45,787 nt of DNA, from the NCBI RefSeq assembly GCF_016734765.1, contig NZ_JAERQE010000035.1, forward strand, positions 1 through 45,787, written 5' to 3'. Position 1 is the first letter of the stretch, and every line of letters begins with the position of its first letter. Origin of the DNA: Microvirga soli (lineage in GTDB: Bacteria > Pseudomonadota > Alphaproteobacteria > Rhizobiales > Beijerinckiaceae). This document shows, in pieces, positions 43,162 to 45,787 of this stretch. The notes beneath the pieces are model-generated. The model was not told the DNA's origin and did not search any database. It worked only from the letters and a program-made list of their open reading frames with translations. Position numbers and translations under genes: made by a program.

Positions 43162-43899
43162 TCAACTCTGATTGCTTGATGCGAGCTCCAAATGCTGTTG
43201 CGCCCACATCGCCGCCTGGGTCCGGTTGGCGACCTTCACCTTGCGCAAAATGGCTTTGATGTGCACCTTGACGGTTGCTTCAGCCACCCCGAGGTCCCGC
43301 GCAATCAGCTTGTTCGAGGCTCCTCGGGTCAGGCAGTGGAGGATCTGGGCCTCCCGCTTCGACAGATTGCCCATTCCCTCGGGTATATTAGGGGCGGGCG
43401 CAGCTTGCCCGTCGCAAAGCTGCGGGCGCAGTCCCTGCTTGAGCAGCTCAAAGCTGACTGAAGCCGGGAGGAATGTCTCGCCAAGCATCACCAGCTCCAA
43501 AGCCTTGAGCAACGCGGGCTGGGGCATGGCGGCTGGGCAGAGCCCGTTCAGGCCAGCGGCGCAAAGGCGTACCACGGCCTGAGGCACCAGGTGATCAGCG
43601 AGAACGACCACCTTGGCAAATGGGTATTGCGCCTTCAGCTTCTCAATCGCTTCCTCATAGACAGGCGCTGCGAGGCTCTCGCACAGGAGGATGAGCACCG
43701 GCGTCTCATCGACGATCGCCGGGAACGCGGACAAACCGTCGAAAGTCTCAGCCGCCACCGCAAACGGTGTATCTGCCAAGATATAGCTGATGCCGGTGCG
43801 TAATAGGGTGTTGCGGCAGACCAGAAAGGTGGTCACATGATCGAAAGGAGCATGAACAAGTGGACCGATCTGCGTTTCGTAGATGATCTCTTGGTCCAT
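43162..43899 (-). CDS. LuxR-type response regulator with atypical receiver (paralogue)
   Basis: A 245-residue protein, start ATG 43897-43899 after GGGGGC. It closely resembles the protein at 12663 (MDQEI/MDQDV start, TFLVCRNTLLRTGISYIL, GLNGLCPAAMPQPALLKALELVMLGETFLP, LSKREAQILHCLTRGASNKLIARDLGVAEATVKVHIKAILRKVKVANRTQAAMWAQQHL). The phosphoacceptor position is Glu74 (LILLCESLA) and the acidic pair is missing, so regulation by phosphorylation is doubtful. HTH residues are almost identical between the two, which suggests overlapping DNA targets. Confidence 0.88.
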   Translation of the reverse strand: MDQEIIYETQIGPLVHAPFDHVTTFLVCRNTLLRTGISYILADTPFAVAAETFDGLSAFPAIVDETPVLILLCESLAAPVYEEAIEKLKAQYPFAKVVVLADHLVPQAVVRLCAAGLNGLCPAAMPQPALLKALELVMLGETFLPASVSFELLKQGLRPQLCDGQAAPAPNIPEGMGNLSKREAQILHCLTRGASNKLIARDLGVAEATVKVHIKAILRKVKVANRTQAAMWAQQHLELASSNQS

Positions 43900-44315
43900 G
43901 TGTTCGCCCCCTTGATGCTCAAAATGATGACGTCCTACGCACTTCGGTCGCGTTCATCGGCTATAACCGAGCAAGATCCTTGGCAAGCTCCACCAAGGCC
44001 GTATATCTGCTGATCCAAGAAGGTTCGGGTATCACATTGAGATCACGCTCAACTATCCTTGGCAGCGTGCGTTCAATCCAGAAGCATATTGATAAGGTGC
44101 TGCGAGCACATCACACATACTTGGAGTAAGATGAACAGCGGCTGACGGGCGCGTTTGATGTCATTCATCTTCGAAAGCTGTTGCTGACCTCCGATGTATG
44201 CTGAAGCTGGGCTTTGAGCGTCCTTGATGACAACCCCAAGAAATCGGTTTGCCACAAGGAAGCCACGCTCTAGGATGAGCATGTCTTAGATTGCATGAAT
44301 TTGTAGGAGAACGGC
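43900..44315. other. Intergenic region, no gene recognised
   Basis: About 415 bases upstream of both the leftward LuxR gene and the rightward secreted protein. Only short frames without start signals are present. Promoters for both genes should be here, but I cannot point to them. Confidence 0.4.
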
Positions 44316-44930
44316 ATGTTGTCGGTATCCCTTTGCGCGTCGAGAACTGCACTCATCTCTTGTCTGCTGCTATGGGGACCTGCGGCGGTCGCGCAAGCGA
44401 ACCCGGCCTGGGTCGATCCGGTTGTCCGCCCGGGTGACATTGCCGCCCCCGAACTTGCTGCACCACCTGAAGCTGCTCGGCCACCCGTTCAAGCTGCGTG
44501 GGAGAGCGATCGGAAGGCCCTGAGTGCGCAAGCTGCCCAAGCTCTAGCTGCCGACTATCTTGACCTCTGGTCTGCACCAAACCGGCTGACGCTCGCTGCG
44601 GCTTCATCGTTTTATGGCTCTACCGTTACGTTTCATGGCCGTGAGCGAACGATCGGCTCTGTACTTGCCGAGAAGCGCCGATTCGCGGAGCGCTGGCCGC
44701 AACGGACTTATCAGTACCGACCGGAGACAACGATGGTAGCGTGCGAGAGTGACGGGGCGCGCTGCACAGTATGGGCCGTCTTCGACTTTTCAGCGGCTAG
44801 TTCTGGCCGAGGTCAACGCTCCCTTGGGATCGGAGAACACGAGCTTGTTGTGAGCTTATCGAGCGGCAGGCCCGTGATTGTGTCCGAGACGAGCCGGGTT
44901 CTCCATCACGGCGCAGTCCGGAACCGATGA
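44316..44930 (+). CDS. Secreted protein with NTF2/SnoaL-like domain
   Basis: A 204-residue protein with a signal peptide (SRTALISCLLLWGPAAVAQA), a proline/alanine-rich linker (APELAAPPEAARPPVQAAW) and a C-terminal alpha-beta domain: ALAADYLDLWSAPNRLTLAAASSFYGSTVTFHGRERTIGSVLAEKRRFAERWPQRTYQYRPETTMVACESDGARCTVWAVFDFSA..., an NTF2-like cone with two cysteines likely to form a disulphide. Such domains bind small ligands or serve as scaffolds. The exact role is unknown. No neighbour gives context. Confidence 0.7.
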   Translation: MLSVSLCASRTALISCLLLWGPAAVAQANPAWVDPVVRPGDIAAPELAAPPEAARPPVQAAWESDRKALSAQAAQALAADYLDLWSAPNRLTLAAASSFYGSTVTFHGRERTIGSVLAEKRRFAERWPQRTYQYRPETTMVACESDGARCTVWAVFDFSAASSGRGQRSLGIGEHELVVSLSSGRPVIVSETSRVLHHGAVRNR

Positions 44931-45104
44931 CAATCAGTGCCTAGCTAGACTGTGTTTCATGGGTCGACAGGTGTCCCTGCCGAGCTGAGCTTAGAGCGTC
45001 TTCTAAACGATGCAGACAGAGTTCGGACATTCAAGCTCGAGCTTGCGTTTCAAGCTCCCCGAGGCAAATGCCTGCTTCTGGTCCACGCTGTTATTGCGTG
45101 CATC

Positions 45105-45379
45105 TCACTTGCAGAGCAGGTTCTTCTCACTGACACCGACCTGAACGATCCGAGGCTTGTCCACGCCCGCGACGCCGACGTACTTGAATACCCAGTCATC
45201 AAGCTCGCGCTGCCGGGTGTCCTGAATGACAATCTTGTCCCGTCCATCGAGCAGCGCCCAGAAGGCTGAGGCTTGCGGTTGCTTGGCCGGATCACGGCTG
45301 AATGTGAAGTCGATGCCGGTGTTCGTCAGGTAGGCGTGACCGGCCGAGTCCGTGATCTAGAAGTCCTCGATAGCCGAAC
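45105..45379 (-). pseudogene. Gene fragment cut by an IS6-type element
   Basis: A minus-strand frame directly abutting the IS end reads AIEDF, TAG (45357-45359), ITDSAGHAYLTNTGIDFTFSRDPAKQPQASAFWALLDGRDKIVIQDTRQRELDDWVFKYVGVAGVDKPRIVQVGVSEKNLLCK and a TGA at 45105-45107. It has no start codon, so the 5' part was removed by the IS. The text is clearly protein-like; family unknown. Confidence 0.5.
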
Positions 45380-45698
45380 GGCACCGTCAAATTAACCAAG
45401 GGGTGACCGGATCGGGGCATAGGTGAGGGATGATGAAGAACTCCCGTCATCCTCGCTATGCCCGTCACCGCTTCCCGGCTGAAGTGATCAGCCATGCCGT
45501 TTGGTTGTACTTCCGGTTTCCTTTGAGTCTGCGCATGGTCGAGGGGATGCTCGCGGCACGAGGTATCCTGGTCAGCCATAAGACAGTGCGACAGTGGGCG
45601 CTGAAGTTTGGCCAGAGAATCGCCACTCAGATCCGCAGGCGTCTGCCCGCACCAGGAGACAAATGGCACCTTGATGAGGTCGTGATCAGCACTGCAGG
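45380..45698 (+). mobile_element. IS6-family element, 3'-truncated
   Basis: The left end GGCACCGTCAAATTAAC (45380-45396) and the leader match the element at 14243. The transposase frame from ATG 45430 (MMKNSRHPRYARHRFPAEVISHAVWLYFRF) is intact up to DEVVISTAG near 45697, where homology to the sister copy stops. The right half is missing because other DNA, probably another IS, joins here. Confidence 0.8.
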
Positions 45699-45750
45699 TA
45701 GAGTCCGCGGTGGTGGTGGAAATTTGCTGACGCGCCGGGTGTTGGGATGA
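45430..45750 (+). pseudogene. IS6-family transposase, N-terminal half
   Basis: 106 codons: HTH region with ILVSHKTVRQWALKFGQRIATQIRRRLPAPGDKWHLDEVVIS including the first catalytic Asp, then 17 foreign residues (GRVRGGGGNLLTRRVLG) from the joined DNA. The other two catalytic residues are absent. Dead. It is useful as the reference showing that the amber codon at 14362 in the sister copy was TGG. Confidence 0.8.
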
Positions 45751-45787
45751 GGTGGTCATTGGGAGGACCGGCTATGGTGGAGTTGCT
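45699..45787 (+). mobile_element. Possible start of another insertion sequence, runs off the right edge
   Basis: New sequence begins at about 45698 (GTAGAGTCCGCGGTGGTGG...) inside the IS6 transposase gene. GGGAGG at 45761-45766 precedes ATG 45774 (MVEL...), which could open a transposase gene beyond the window. The family cannot be named from 90 bases. Confidence 0.4.

Noticed and set aside
1..45787. CRISPR array, rRNA operon, plasmid origin
   Set aside because: I looked for regularly spaced repeats, conserved rRNA stretches, and iterons or rep/par genes and saw none.

Overview
The window looks like an accessory stretch, plasmid or genomic island, from an alphaproteobacterium of the Hyphomicrobiales. 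A Microvirga- or Methylobacterium-like host is my best guess. The clues are a NepR-type anti-sigma factor beside an IHF-alpha paralogue, a FixL-like multi-PAS kinase, tripartite-independent ABC_sub_bind proteins, IS701 and IS6 elements, and an Agrobacterium/Sphingomonas-type alginate module. No ribosomal, replication or core metabolic genes are present. Family names come from recalled motifs; no database search was run.

Layout. 1-5.4 kb: the end of a LuxR-type regulator, several small decayed genes, a secreted GDPD/PI-PLC-like phosphodiesterase, a cold-shock protein with terminator, a membrane-anchored Mrr-type nuclease and an HTH protein. 5.5-8.7 kb: an IS701-family element with target-site repeats next to a frameshifted dCache-HAMP-GGDEF gene. 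8.9-13.4 kb: a minus-strand signalling block (GAF-PAS3 histidine kinase, IHF-alpha-like, NepR-like, LuxR-type). 13.8-15.2 kb: IS6-family remnant and gene debris. 15.3-21.1 kb: a zinc-ribbon protein, an RES/Xre toxin-antitoxin pair with twin operator-like palindromes, a three-gene ATGA-coupled operon (PF09722-like, DUF433, small protein), a GNAT acetyltransferase and an XerD-like recombinase; an 18-bp direct repeat brackets the triad and GNAT. 21.1-24.3 kb: a LysR regulator divergent from a Tat-exported amidohydrolase and an ankyrin protein. 24.3-27.8 kb: sparse region with a cytochrome c, small ORFs, a truncated cupin and a degenerate tRNA-Leu-like sequence. 27.8-32.6 kb: an intact-looking IS6 element, then SBP - Cache-HAMP adenylate cyclase - SBP. 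33.4-42.9 kb: an alginate locus. 43.2-45.8 kb: another LuxR paralogue, a secreted NTF2-like protein and nested IS debris.

How the genes work together. The best-defined system is alginate use. A PL5 lyase (AlgL type, catalytic residues in register with A1-III) would cut polymer outside the cytoplasm. An AlgQ-like binding protein with an EF-hand-like calcium loop and AlgM1/AlgM2-like permeases would import oligomers. A cytoplasmic PL15 exolyase (His312/Tyr366) would release monomers, all probably under a GntR/FCD regulator. The SDR that should reduce the product (DEH reductase) is broken by two single-base deletions, and no AlgS-type ATPase, KdgK or KdgA is present. The second theme is signalling: three related LuxR proteins with non-canonical receivers, an orphan kinase, a c-di-GMP synthase remnant, a cyclase and a NepR-like protein.

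About a dozen genes carry a single nonsense codon or a single-base deletion. This fits a decaying accessory region, but assembly indel error must be excluded before any of them is called dead.
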